Counted from the stretch's first letter, positions 16,772 through 24,692 are shown. The stretch: 24,751 nt of DNA from an uncultured Bacteroides sp. (GCA_948847595.1 CAQOGY010000029.1:1-24751), one strand, 5' to 3'. Made by a program: numbers and translations. Notes: generated from the sequence alone by a model not told the origin.

Positions 16772-19700
16772 TTAGAAACTTGTTGATAATCCGATAGAAT
16801 AAGTCTTGGGTGAAGCCATGCCGCGTGTGCCGCTGTTCAATCCGTAGCTTTCCGGGTCAATGTCGCTTCCTGCCTTACACCAGGTAAACAGGTTGTTCAC
16901 TTGCAACTTCAAATTCAATGAATTAAGCCGGATTTGACGGCAGATACCGGACGGCAAACTATACCCCAGACTCAAGCTACGCAATTTCACATAACCTGCA
17001 TCTTTCACATTAATATCACCATATTGCCACCAGTCCTGGAAAGTGCTTGCGTAAGTTTTAACCTTTGTGGGCATATCAATATACATACGTACATTTGCAT
17101 CCGGTGCATCTGCACTCCAACGGTTGGTTATGTCTTTCAACGTCTGGCTTCCCACCTGGTCACTCATACTTACCACACTGTTACGCAGTTTGTTACCGCC
17201 TGCATATACAAAGAAAGCATTCAAGGCAACTCCCTTGTAGCTAAGTCTCAAGGATACTGCTCCATTGAATTTCGGAGTCAGCGAACCAAGATTTACAAGA
17301 TTCTCAGTACCTTTCAGTGACGACCCGGTAGTAATATTGGCAACCGTACCATCCTCGTTGAACGTCACCAAGTCGTTTCCGTCCTTGTCCACCGCTATCG
17401 GATATCCGTTTTCAATACGGTCTATACGGTAAGCCCAAAGCGTATTATAACTGGTTCCTTCCATAAAGTAATTCCGCGGGCTCATAATGAAACTTGTCGA
17501 AGTGTCCGAATCACTATGATCCACCTTTAACATCTTGTTCTTGTTATGGGCAAAGTTGAAGTCAACAGCAAAGTTCCAATCCTTCTTCCTGATGAGATTG
17601 GCAGTAAGAGAAAATTCTACACCCCGGTTGCGCATCTCACCGTTGTTCACTACACGTGATTTAGCCCCCAATGTAGGATCCATGTAGCGGCGTACAAGCA
17701 AATCAGATGAGTGGCGGTTATAATACTCCAAGCTACCATTGACCAAATTATTGAAAAGACGGAAATCCAGTCCCACATTATAAGTGGCTGTTTTCTCCCA
17801 ACGGAGTTTCGGGTTCGGAAGATCATCATCATCATAAGTCAGGTAAGTCGTCTTGATCGGATTGCTCTGGGTCTTCTGCTTTACTACAAAATAGGTAGTC
17901 GAACTCTGATCCACATTACCGTTGATACCATAGGTCATACGTGCTTTCAGGAAGTCGAGCCAAACAATATCTTTCATAAATGACTCTTCCGACATAATCC
18001 AGGACGCACCGACAGACCACAGGGGATGACGCTGGTTACGGATATCAAGTCCGAACAAGTCCGCCTGATCCCAGCGGATACTTCCGGATACATTATAACG
18101 GGACAGATAAGAATAGCTTGCATTGGCATAAAAAGATGCATAACGATGGCGTGATTCTTGCAATGTAGCCGGCAGACCACTTAAAGTGATCGTACTACCG
18201 GTAAGAGCACTGGTTCCTACACCGTCACGATATGCTTGCCAATCTATAATATCAGAAGTCAGTGTCTGAGGATCGTATCCATACATTAATTGCCGTGTAG
18301 GTTTCGGAATCTTATTTTCCCTGAATTCAAGTCCGGCAATGGCGGTCACTGTATGATTCTTCCAACTTTTGTCAAAGTCTATCTGATTACGTACCGTATA
18401 ACGGTTACTGCTCACCTCATTCTGATAGAACCGTCCGCCTTTCGACATTGCCGAATTTCCATTTGTATCAATCATAGAGTTGTACGTCATACGCATCAGA
18501 TAGGAGTCTTCCGCATCAAACACTTCACTCTTGCTATGATTCCATTCATATTGATACATGAAGTTATATTTAAACATCTTCAGGAATCGTGCCTGCAAGC
18601 TGACAAACGGGCGGATGCTGACATTGCGTGATTTGGTACCGCTTTCACCCAATGCGTCAAGCACATTGAAACCAAATGTTTTATAAGGTGAAACACCTTC
18701 CGCCTTGCTCACGACACTGCCATTGTAAGCTCCACCCGAATATCCGCTTACATTCACATAAGGAGAATTATAACGGTTACCATCGGCATCCATTATTCTT
18801 TCATAACGTTGTTGCATAGTGTAACTGGTAAACAGGGTATTCGGTGTATCGCTACTTCCCAGACGGGCATCCACCCCGGCATTCACATTCAACCAACTGG
18901 TGATGGCATAGTTCGACTTATAATACAAGGAGAATTTATTCCTTTTATCATTTATCGTACGCCCCTTGTCATTTTCATAATTGAACGAAAGGAAGTGATT
19001 GTTTTTTCCGACTTTCTGCGATACGGACACATTATAACGCTGAGTTACAGCCGTGCGCCAGGCATTGTCACGATATTCTTTATAATAGTCATTATTACGC
19101 CACTGATTCAATGTGGCTTCGACTTCACTATTATTTAGTGTACCATTCTCCCGATCCAGATAAAGTTGGAACAACGGATTATAGTAACCTGATTTATAAG
19201 TGGACAAAAAACCGGATGCACTGCCTGATTCGGCTACATTCGCATCAAACACAGCTGTTTGATAATCAATAATATCACTTGTAGAAGCCAGATTCAAACT
19301 ATTGAAATTCGGTTTGCTGGTGATGAACCAATCAGCATTGATATTCACATGCGCACCCTCTTCTTTGGCCTGTTTGGTAACTACCACAATAATGCCGTTT
19401 GCAGCCAAAGCACCATAAATACTGGCTGCCGCCGCATCCTTCAAGACAGTAATACTCTCTACATTATAGGGATTTATCTCACTCAGGGTCAAGTCGGTCG
19501 GCATATCATCCACTACGATTAGCGGATGTGAGCCTACATCATCCGAGAACGTACCTCTACCGCGAAGGATAGGGCTCATATCCCCGTTATTCGGATTGAT
19601 ATCCATACGCAGGCCGGCTATTTGTCCTTCCAGAGAAGAAGCCAAGTCACTATGCATCTGCCTTGTCAGTTGTTCGGAATCTATGAAGCCGAAAGAGGCG

Positions 19701-20365
19701 GTAGAACGTTCGCGACTGATACGCTGATACCCCGTCACTACAACATCTCCCAATTGCTGTTTATCTTCATGCATAATCACATTGACATGAGTACGCCCTT
19801 TAATAGATACCTTTTCAGTTTGCATACCGACAAAAGAAACTTCCAGTGTGTGGGTTTCTTCCATCACTTTACAGGTGAAATTTCCTTTGATATCGGAAAT
19901 AGCTCCAAACGGGCTGTCGATTCCCCGGATATTCGCACCCGGCAGCGGATCCCCTTTTTCATCCACTACCCGCCCTTCGATGTTCCTGACTTTACGAGTA
20001 GTCGATACAGGCTTCACTCTACGGACAGTGATAAAATGTTGTTTCACCTCATATTCAAAAGGTTTCCCTTCCAGTATTTTCTGAAGTGCCGGCAAAGGAG
20101 CCAACTGGCGTATACTGACACTTACCCGATATGCGCTGACATCTGCACTAGGAAAATTCACCTTATAACCGGACACATTGCTGAACTGCTTCAAAGCCTC
20201 TCCCAGTGGCGCTTCCTTTAGTTCCAAAGAAATCAATTTGCTGTCCGTATTTTGTGCCCGTCCATGCAGGGCAATTACAAACATCAGCAATAAGAAGGCG
20301 GCTTTCATCCATACGACCTTTCTCATTGCCTTTTTGCGAGACAATGTAATTTGTTGCTTTTTCAT
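16772..20365 (-). CDS. SusC/RagA TonB-dependent transporter with N-terminal STN signalling domain
   Basis: This 1197-residue outer-membrane protein has, in order, a long cationic signal sequence (about 1-38), an STN domain (about 42-115, from KLISLELKEAPLGEALKQF to ITVRRV), a carboxypeptidase-regulatory-like beta-sandwich (about 127-200), a TonB box and plug (from VVVTGYQ near 208 to about 330), and a 22-strand barrel ending in the terminal aromatic of SIGLSTSF. It would import a bulky ligand across the outer membrane with TonB energy, with the downstream SusD as its lid. The STN domain is the part that contacts FecR-type anti-sigma factors, and the FecR gene lies 19 bases upstream, so ligand-induced auto-regulation is expected. 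All parts look intact. Confidence 0.96.
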   Translation of the reverse strand: MKKQQITLSRKKAMRKVVWMKAAFLLLMFVIALHGRAQNTDSKLISLELKEAPLGEALKQFSNVSGYKVNFPSADVSAYRVSVSIRQLAPLPALQKILEGKPFEYEVKQHFITVRRVKPVSTTRKVRNIEGRVVDEKGDPLPGANIRGIDSPFGAISDIKGNFTCKVMEETHTLEVSFVGMQTEKVSIKGRTHVNVIMHEDKQQLGDVVVTGYQRISRERSTASFGFIDSEQLTRQMHSDLASSLEGQIAGLRMDINPNNGDMSPILRGRGTFSDDVGSHPLIVVDDMPTDLTLSEINPYNVESITVLKDAAAASIYGALAANGIIVVVTKQAKEEGAHVNINADWFITSKPNFNSLNLASTSDIIDYQTAVFDANVAESGSASGFLSTYKSGYYNPLFQLYLDRENGTLNNSEVEATLNQWRNNDYYKEYRDNAWRTAVTQRYNVSVSQKVGKNNHFLSFNYENDKGRTINDKRNKFSLYYKSNYAITSWLNVNAGVDARLGSSDTPNTLFTSYTMQQRYERIMDADGNRYNSPYVNVSGYSGGAYNGSVVSKAEGVSPYKTFGFNVLDALGESGTKSRNVSIRPFVSLQARFLKMFKYNFMYQYEWNHSKSEVFDAEDSYLMRMTYNSMIDTNGNSAMSKGGRFYQNEVSSNRYTVRNQIDFDKSWKNHTVTAIAGLEFRENKIPKPTRQLMYGYDPQTLTSDIIDWQAYRDGVGTSALTGSTITLSGLPATLQESRHRYASFYANASYSYLSRYNVSGSIRWDQADLFGLDIRNQRHPLWSVGASWIMSEESFMKDIVWLDFLKARMTYGINGNVDQSSTTYFVVKQKTQSNPIKTTYLTYDDDDLPNPKLRWEKTATYNVGLDFRLFNNLVNGSLEYYNRHSSDLLVRRYMDPTLGAKSRVVNNGEMRNRGVEFSLTANLIRKKDWNFAVDFNFAHNKNKMLKVDHSDSDTSTSFIMSPRNYFMEGTSYNTLWAYRIDRIENGYPIAVDKDGNDLVTFNEDGTVANITTGSSLKGTENLVNLGSLTPKFNGAVSLRLSYKGVALNAFFVYAGGNKLRNSVVSMSDQVGSQTLKDITNRWSADAPDANVRMYIDMPTKVKTYASTFQDWWQYGDINVKDAGYVKLRSLSLGYSLPSGICRQIRLNSLNLKLQVNNLFTWCKAGSDIDPESYGLNSGTRGMASPKTYSIGLSTSF

Positions 20366-20384
20366 AAGAGTTGTATTTGTAAAG

Positions 20385-21452
20385 TTATATATGTTTAATC
20401 GTGATAGTACCGTCCTGATAATCTACACGTACTTTTTCCAGTTTGTTCAGCAGTTCCACCGCCTCTTCCGGATGAGCGTTGCGGTTCGCCCAGAAGTTCA
20501 GGCGGATATCGTATAGCTCCACCCGTTCAAAGTCGATGTTCACATTGTACCATCTGCCCAGATAACCCATGATTTCTTCTAGCGATGCGTCTTCAAAATA
20601 AAACATTCCTTCTGTCCAAGCTGTATAAGTAGCTATATTGACATTCGATATTTTCTCTTCTCCGGTTTCCGTATAAGTCAAGTCCTGTCCGGGTTGAAGC
20701 ACTACGGAAGTAAGGCTGTTCCTGTTGGTCACCTGCACTTTTCCCTGCACCAACGTCACGTGGCGGTCTTCTGTTGTGTATGAACGTACATTGAATTTAG
20801 TACCCAGCACATGGGTATCCATGCCGTCGGCACTTACGATAAAGGGACATTTTTCATCCTTTGCCACTTCAAAGCAGGCTTCACCCTTCAGTTCTACCCT
20901 ACGTTCCTTTCCGTTGAATGCCACAGGATAGCGCAGGCTACTTTCAGCATTTATCCACACTTTAGTCCCGTCGGACAGTACCAGTAAGAAACTTTTTCCA
21001 CGTGGTGTAGTCAACGTTTGGCAACAGGTGGTATCCGGCGTCAATGTTTTCCATTCTTTGATGTCCATCACACTGTCTTCCAACAGTTGTTGTTCATTAT
21101 GACCATCCATTTGCAACACCACGTGTTCTCCACTGGCAGTTGCAGCAAAGAATCGTACCGGTTGCTCTTTTTTCACAGAGAGAGAAGGAAGTAAAGAAGG
21201 TATAAGAAAGGCCAGAACCAAAGCGGCAGCCACAGCAGAAGCCGCTACCCAAATACGCATTCTCGTTTTTACCTTTCGTCTCCTATCCAGACTTTCACGC
21301 ATCACAGCTTCCTTGCAAGCCATCAAGTCGAGAAATAGTTCCTTGTTTTCAGGGACGCTAATCCACTGGCTGAACTCTTCCGTCTCCCTTAGTCGCGGTT
21401 CTTGTATCGCACGCAATGCATAGTCTGAATTTTGGTCTGGATTTTCCATCAT
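20385..21452 (-). CDS. FecR-family anti-sigma factor (transmembrane regulator)
   Basis: The protein has about 355 residues. A short cytoplasmic N-terminus (about 1-65, with FSQWISVPENKELFLDL typical of the anti-sigma region) is followed by one membrane helix (about 68-90), a FecR periplasmic domain (about 145-250, with TPRGKSFLLVLSDGTKVWINAES and the FEVAKDEKCPFIV block), and a C-terminal DUF4974 domain (about 285-355) that meets the STN domain of its SusC partner. The gene leads the SusC-SusD-protease operon. No ECF sigma factor gene adjoins it, although one normally sits directly upstream; a TetR-like gene is there instead. The start is chosen at the ATG at 21452. A second ATG follows at 21449, and a TTG at 21461 would add three residues. 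Confidence 0.92.
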   Translation of the reverse strand: MMENPDQNSDYALRAIQEPRLRETEEFSQWISVPENKELFLDLMACKEAVMRESLDRRRKVKTRMRIWVAASAVAAALVLAFLIPSLLPSLSVKKEQPVRFFAATASGEHVVLQMDGHNEQQLLEDSVMDIKEWKTLTPDTTCCQTLTTPRGKSFLLVLSDGTKVWINAESSLRYPVAFNGKERRVELKGEACFEVAKDEKCPFIVSADGMDTHVLGTKFNVRSYTTEDRHVTLVQGKVQVTNRNSLTSVVLQPGQDLTYTETGEEKISNVNIATYTAWTEGMFYFEDASLEEIMGYLGRWYNVNIDFERVELYDIRLNFWANRNAHPEEAVELLNKLEKVRVDYQDGTITIKHI

Positions 21453-21582
21453 AGTAATCAATTGTTTATCTTAATACGTAGAACTAATTGAAACTAATGA
21501 CACCTAAAAGAGATTTTTTTCTATAAAAAACTACGGGAGAAGTTTAATTAACTAATTATCAATACGTAAAGAGTAGAAAGAT

Positions 21583-21610
21583 AGGTAACAGGTCACAGGT
21601 ACAAGGTGTG
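21583..21610. repeat. Four tandem AGGTNNN heptamers
   Basis: AGGTAAC, AGGTCAC, AGGTACA and AGGTGTG follow one another without a gap in the space between the TetR-like gene and the FecR gene. The last two copies form the left arm of the hairpin at 21596-21643. Tandem short sites upstream of an operon can be regulator-binding sites. Which protein might bind them is unknown. Confidence 0.55.
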
Positions 21611-21643
21611 CATATATATAGATATACACGCACCTTGCACCTG
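21596..21643 (-). terminator. Long hairpin downstream of the TetR-like gene
   Basis: In minus-strand RNA the segments 21643-21628 and 21611-21596 pair over about 16 bases, with G-U wobbles where the plus strand has A-C mismatches. An A+T-rich loop separates the arms. It lies about 30 bases after the TetR-like stop. There is only a weak T-rich tail (ATCTTTCT), so it is a possible terminator or an RNA stabiliser. Confidence 0.45.
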
Positions 21644-21675
21644 CCATTCATGAGGGTGCTGGGAATTGTATGGGT

Positions 21676-22404
21676 TTATAGCCGCTTAATGACATCGGCA
21701 GGAAGATCGGTGCACTCGGCAATGGTGGCGATGTCTATCCCTTTCTGTTTGAAGTTGCGGGCTATCTCAACAGTCTTGTTATGCTCTTTGAGTGCGGAGA
21801 ACACCAATTCGCAAAGATAGTCGAGCGCAGCGTATAGCCGCTCCCGGTTCTCCATGCGCTGATAGTCCACTCCCCAAAAGGTAGAACGGCGACGGTGCAG
21901 TATCAGGTAGTATGTTCCGGCGGTGAGCAGTCCGGCTATGATGTCAGCAGGGATGCCTGTACCCTCGAACAAATGTTTCAGTTCATCTATCGCTGTGCGG
22001 TAATGTTTCTCACGACTTCGGGCGATGCGGCGGGTGGTGGGATTGTCGGCTTCGAGCTCCCACACCAACAGGTGCTGCATATCTATGTTGTCATAGAGAT
22101 AGACTGCCAATGATTTCAAGTTTCTTTTCAGTATGTCCTCACCGGCTTTGTCGGTGGGGTGTTCTTCGTCGAACAGGTCGTGCAGCCAGTAGTCGGAAAT
22201 GTAGGCGTACTTATCCAGTACCCGATCTATGCTCTTGTAATTTTTGAGCAGGACGGACATTTGGATGCCTGCCCTTTGCATAATATCCGTAAAGGTGATT
22301 TGAGCCAGACCTTTTTCACTTGCCAACTGGCGGACGGCATCAAATACACCCGCTTCGAGTTCGGCACGGGTGCGGCGGTTGCGTTTTTTCTTTGGTTCTT
22401 CCAT
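21676..22404 (-). CDS. TetR-like transcriptional regulator with an Rpn-type C-terminal tail
   Basis: The protein has 242 residues. A basic N-terminus (KKKRNRRTRAELEAGVF) leads into a TetR-type helix-turn-helix (about 14-58: ITFTDIMQRAGIQMSVLLKNY in place of the usual T..IA..AGVS.GTLY.YF). A mostly helical ligand/dimer region follows (about 70-205). The last 34 residues (209-242) resemble the tail of Rpn-family nucleases, sharing EIA.N.K..GI.I..IA..T.L...I with the remnant at the left end of this window. No effector gene is adjacent in the same direction. It precedes the FecR operon on the same strand, about 220 bases away, with a hairpin between them, so its target is uncertain. A TACTTTTG box lies upstream. 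Confidence 0.8.
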   Translation of the reverse strand: MEEPKKKRNRRTRAELEAGVFDAVRQLASEKGLAQITFTDIMQRAGIQMSVLLKNYKSIDRVLDKYAYISDYWLHDLFDEEHPTDKAGEDILKRNLKSLAVYLYDNIDMQHLLVWELEADNPTTRRIARSREKHYRTAIDELKHLFEGTGIPADIIAGLLTAGTYYLILHRRRSTFWGVDYQRMENRERLYAALDYLCELVFSALKEHNKTVEIARNFKQKGIDIATIAECTDLPADVIKRL

Positions 22405-22425
22405 GTTGATTTATACTATTGCACG

Positions 22426-22433
22426 CAAAAGTA
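22426..22433 (-). promoter_or_regulatory. Candidate -7 box for the TetR-like gene
   Basis: TACTTTTG in minus-strand sense matches TAnnTTTG and lies 22 bases before the ATG. No TTTG was seen at the -33 spacing. Confidence 0.45.
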
Positions 22434-22639
22434 GAAAAAATAAATATAAGCCACTTAATTTCTGCTATAAAACAGATTTGAGGGGAAAAGAGAAAAAAAG
22501 ATTGCGTTTAGTTGCTCACATAATGATAAAGATGTATTTTTATGGCAATATATATATCTTATTTCATATTCAATATACATAATATACTGTTATACAGGTA
22601 TATATAATTTTATTTATATAAATACAGTAATACAATCAC

Positions 22640-22978
22640 ATGATAACACATCAAGAAAGAGAGAAAATAACGCTTGATTTTTCGACACGAAGGCGAAAGA
22701 AAGATGTAGAAGTGAAATTCGGCGGTGATGACATAAGATTCTTGGAGAAACTGAAACAGATGCGATACAGCGACCATACGGTACAGGTGTACCCGCACCT
22801 GTTTCAACATTCGTTCGCTACCCACCTGATAGAGCAAGGAACGGATTTAAAAATCGTTCAAGAGCTACTGGAACATAACAATATTAAAACCACAGAGTTA
22901 TATGTTCATATAGCAGACACTTATAAAAGTAAAATTAAAAGTCCGTTGGATGATATTTTGACGGAAGAAACATTATAA
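22640..22978 (+). pseudogene. Tyrosine recombinase (XerD-like integrase) with large internal deletion
   Basis: The 112-residue frame joins two separate parts of a recombinase that normally has about 350-400 residues. Residues 32-51 (FLEKLKQMRYSDHTVQVY) are the first helix of the N-terminal DNA-binding core domain. From residue 52 the sequence is already the C-terminal active-site region: HLFQHSFATHLIEQGTDL, LLEHNN, TTELYVHI and the terminal KSPLDDIL. The nucleophile Tyr (Y88) and the box II histidines (H53, H79) remain. The box I Arg, the beta-hairpin Lys and most of the catalytic domain are gone, and the box II Arg of HxLR is Gln (Q56). It cannot be an active enzyme. The junction lies in a perfect 7-base inverted repeat (22783-22802). 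It starts a plus-strand, A+T-rich series of small genes, the position recombinases hold in rAID arrays. Confidence 0.85.
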
Positions 22979-22984
22979 AATTTG

Positions 22985-23027
22985 GAGTTGCTAACAGCGG
23001 ACTGTTATGTTTCGCTGTTAGTAACTC
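22985..23027 (+). repeat. 15-base hairpin after the recombinase remnant
   Basis: The arms 22985-22999 and 23013-23027 are complementary at 14 of 15 positions around a 13-base loop. The odd pair is G-T, so in plus-strand RNA all 15 positions can pair. No U-tract follows, so it is not an ordinary terminator. It begins 7 bases after the remnant's stop and is followed 25 bases later by the next ATG. It contains TAAC...GTTA in its arms, as do the other hairpins of this array. Confidence 0.75.
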
Positions 23028-23052
23028 GTTACCAATAAGAATAAATTGAGTC

Positions 23053-23688
23053 ATGAAAAATAAAACGAATAAGCTTTCAACCTTTAAATACAATCCTAAG
23101 GGTGGCATCTTGTGCATTTCCACAAATGAAACTTTAGGATTTAACTTCAATACAAATAAATTTGAAATCAATCAAAATCCAGAAGGAAATTCTAAGTTTA
23201 AGCCTATAATCAATATTGAATTGAATGCTGGAAGCATCGAATTTGATACAAATTATAGAGATAAGGTTAAACACTGTTGTTTCTATTCTTCAAGTAAGGT
23301 TGGAAATGTATTGATTAACTTCTTTCAAGAAACTGAAAACCAAAATTTACCAATTGACAGAGATAAAGATTTAGATAACTTTTCTATAATCTTTGAAGGT
23401 GATACTATTTATAGAATGGATTTCTATAAAAAAAGTATTGACTACAAAATGTTAGCTTCTGTATCAGTCTACAATAAAGATAATACTCTATATGTACGAA
23501 TGCCTATGATGAATAAGTTATGTAAAATAAAAACGTACTTTTTCCAAGGAAGTCTGTTATATTTTCAAACAGATAAAAATGAAACTATTTCATACAAAAT
23601 AGATGTTTCTCCTATAATACTGAATTGTATAAGAAGATTGTTGGAATGTACAGATGCTTATGAAAATCAAATCATTGGTAACAAGTAG
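23053..23688 (+). CDS. Unrecognised 211-residue protein, first unit of the cassette array
   Basis: I do not recognise the family. The protein is soluble-looking with no signal peptide, membrane segment or nucleotide-binding motif. It is rich in Asn, Lys, Ile and alternating hydrophobic residues, as expected for a mostly beta-strand fold (for example KPIINIELNAGSIEFDTNYRD and repeated short strands to about residue 190), with a short helix near the C-terminus (ILNCIRRLLECTDAYE). Codon use is strongly A/T-biased compared with the SusC operon. Its stop codon lies inside the left arm of the next hairpin. Its position between a recombinase remnant and an Imm51-like immunity gene suggests another immunity-type protein, but this rests on context alone. 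Confidence 0.75.
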   Translation: MKNKTNKLSTFKYNPKGGILCISTNETLGFNFNTNKFEINQNPEGNSKFKPIINIELNAGSIEFDTNYRDKVKHCCFYSSSKVGNVLINFFQETENQNLPIDRDKDLDNFSIIFEGDTIYRMDFYKKSIDYKMLASVSVYNKDNTLYVRMPMMNKLCKIKTYFFQGSLLYFQTDKNETISYKIDVSPIILNCIRRLLECTDAYENQIIGNK

Positions 23689-23716
23689 ATAACCTCTTTA
23701 ACGATAGGTTATCTAC
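23685..23716 (+). repeat. Perfect 11-base hairpin between cassette genes
   Basis: GTAGATAACCT (23685-23695) and AGGTTATCTAC (23706-23716) are perfect complements around a 10-base loop. The TAG stop of the 211-residue gene is inside the left arm. No U-tract follows, and exactly 29 bases separate the right arm from the next ATG. The arm cores share AACC...GGTT with the hairpin at 24663-24692. Confidence 0.75.
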
Positions 23717-23745
23717 ACCCCATTATATACCATAAAATAATAAAA
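23717..23745 (+). promoter_or_regulatory. 29-base leader between hairpin and Imm51-like gene
   Basis: The stretch from hairpin end to ATG matches the equivalent stretch at 24693-24721 at 19 of 29 positions without gaps, with the blocks ATTAT and TAAAATA at identical offsets. It may supply translation initiation or a small promoter to each cassette. Confidence 0.45.
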
Positions 23746-24648
23746 ATGAATAATGCAGAAAACAAATATTGGCCTTGTATATTAGTAGAACATGATGATA
23801 GATTCAGCATAATTCTTTCTGAATTTCATTTATTGGATGACTATTTTGGAGATAAAGGATGTGGTGGATATAGCGTTGAGCGATTAGCAAGGAAATTAGT
23901 AAAGAAGCATCGAATTGAAAACATTCAATTCGATAGCGAAGCAGGAATGTTCTGTGCATATTCAAAGGAACAAAATGCGCTGTTACAGTTATGTTCCTTG
24001 TTTGCTGAAATTGCAGGAAATCAAAATGATTACGAGAAAGACAATAAACCACTGCTTATATCATTAGATGAAGCAGAGAAATTGCTCATAAAAGGTTTTG
24101 TAATGGATTTGGACGAAATAAGTCAAGACAAGTTCTATCAAAATGTACCATGTCCCGCATTGAATAAAAAACAAAAAGAATATCTGGAGAGCATACAAAG
24201 CGAAGATGCAAAGACTCGGATTCTTGCATTGAGAAAAATCAATGCTGAAGCACGTACATTAACAAGGAAGTGGGATAACTATCTTTCCCATCCTCATACG
24301 ATTGAACTTTTATTGGCGGCTGCTGAGAAAGAGACCGACTCCAAAGTTTACGAGGAACTAACAGCGACATTATATTTTATTTGTATTCGCCATTTACCGG
24401 ACTTACGCATTAAACCTTATTTTTTGAAGTGTCTTAAACATAAGACTACACAAGTAAGATTTTGGGGATTGAATGGTTTGTCTTCTTTATATTTTCCTTC
24501 AATTAAAGATTTCGAGTTTTTGATAAATGATAAATCTGAAAAAGTAAGGAATGAAGCACAAGGGCTTATTGTACAAATGCAAAAGCAGAGCAGGAATAAT
24601 TGGGAATTTCCTTGCTGGATGTTTAACAGAAAGAATTATGTAATATGA
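23746..24648 (+). CDS. Imm51-like immunity domain fused to a HEAT-like helical domain
   Basis: This 300-residue protein has no signal peptide and is probably cytoplasmic. Residues 8-95 resemble the Imm51 family of polymorphic-toxin immunity proteins: a short beta N-terminus (WPCILVEHDDRFSIILSE), a GGYSVERLARKL helix, and FDSEAGMFCAYS (62-73), the most characteristic stretch of that family. Residues 140-290 are amphipathic helix pairs of HEAT type (EDAKTRILALRKI, SDEK-type turns such as DKSEKVRNEAQGLIVQMQ), longer than a plain Imm51 protein. No toxin gene is adjacent, so it would be an orphan immunity gene protecting against toxins delivered by neighbouring bacteria, probably by binding the toxin. 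Base composition is A+T-rich, like the gene before it. The Imm51 call rests on remembered motif similarity. Confidence 0.65.
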   Translation: MNNAENKYWPCILVEHDDRFSIILSEFHLLDDYFGDKGCGGYSVERLARKLVKKHRIENIQFDSEAGMFCAYSKEQNALLQLCSLFAEIAGNQNDYEKDNKPLLISLDEAEKLLIKGFVMDLDEISQDKFYQNVPCPALNKKQKEYLESIQSEDAKTRILALRKINAEARTLTRKWDNYLSHPHTIELLLAAAEKETDSKVYEELTATLYFICIRHLPDLRIKPYFLKCLKHKTTQVRFWGLNGLSSLYFPSIKDFEFLINDKSEKVRNEAQGLIVQMQKQSRNNWEFPCWMFNRKNYVI

Positions 24649-24662
24649 GAGGTATATAACAA

Positions 24663-24692
24663 TCGGCAAACCGCTTAAATTCGGTTAGCCGA
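24663..24692 (+). repeat. 11-base hairpin after the Imm51-like gene
   Basis: The arms 24663-24673 and 24682-24692 are complementary at 10 of 11 positions around an 8-base loop, starting 14 bases after the TGA. No U-tract follows. It is followed by exactly 29 bases and then an ATG, the same spacing as the previous hairpin. Confidence 0.7.

Noticed and set aside
21453..21461. TTG start for the FecR gene
   Set aside because: Two ATG codons lie three and four codons downstream, and nothing in the extra residues looks conserved.
22560..22625. A+T-rich near-palindromes before the recombinase remnant as an attachment site
   Set aside because: The segment is a run of TATA-like sequence where short inverted matches are expected by chance. 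No matching copy was seen elsewhere in the window.
22985..24692. Cassette hairpins as ordinary rho-independent terminators
   Set aside because: None is followed by a U-tract on the plus strand, unlike the four terminators of the minus-strand operons here.
22985..24692. Classical integron attC sites
   Set aside because: The arms keep AAC...GTT cores, but the outer bases do not fit RYYYAAC/GTTRRRY, so only the architecture is similar. I describe them as attC-like by analogy only.
22985..24692. CRISPR array
   Set aside because: The hairpins differ from each other in sequence, are hundreds of bases apart and flank genes. There are no regular direct repeats or spacers and no cas genes.
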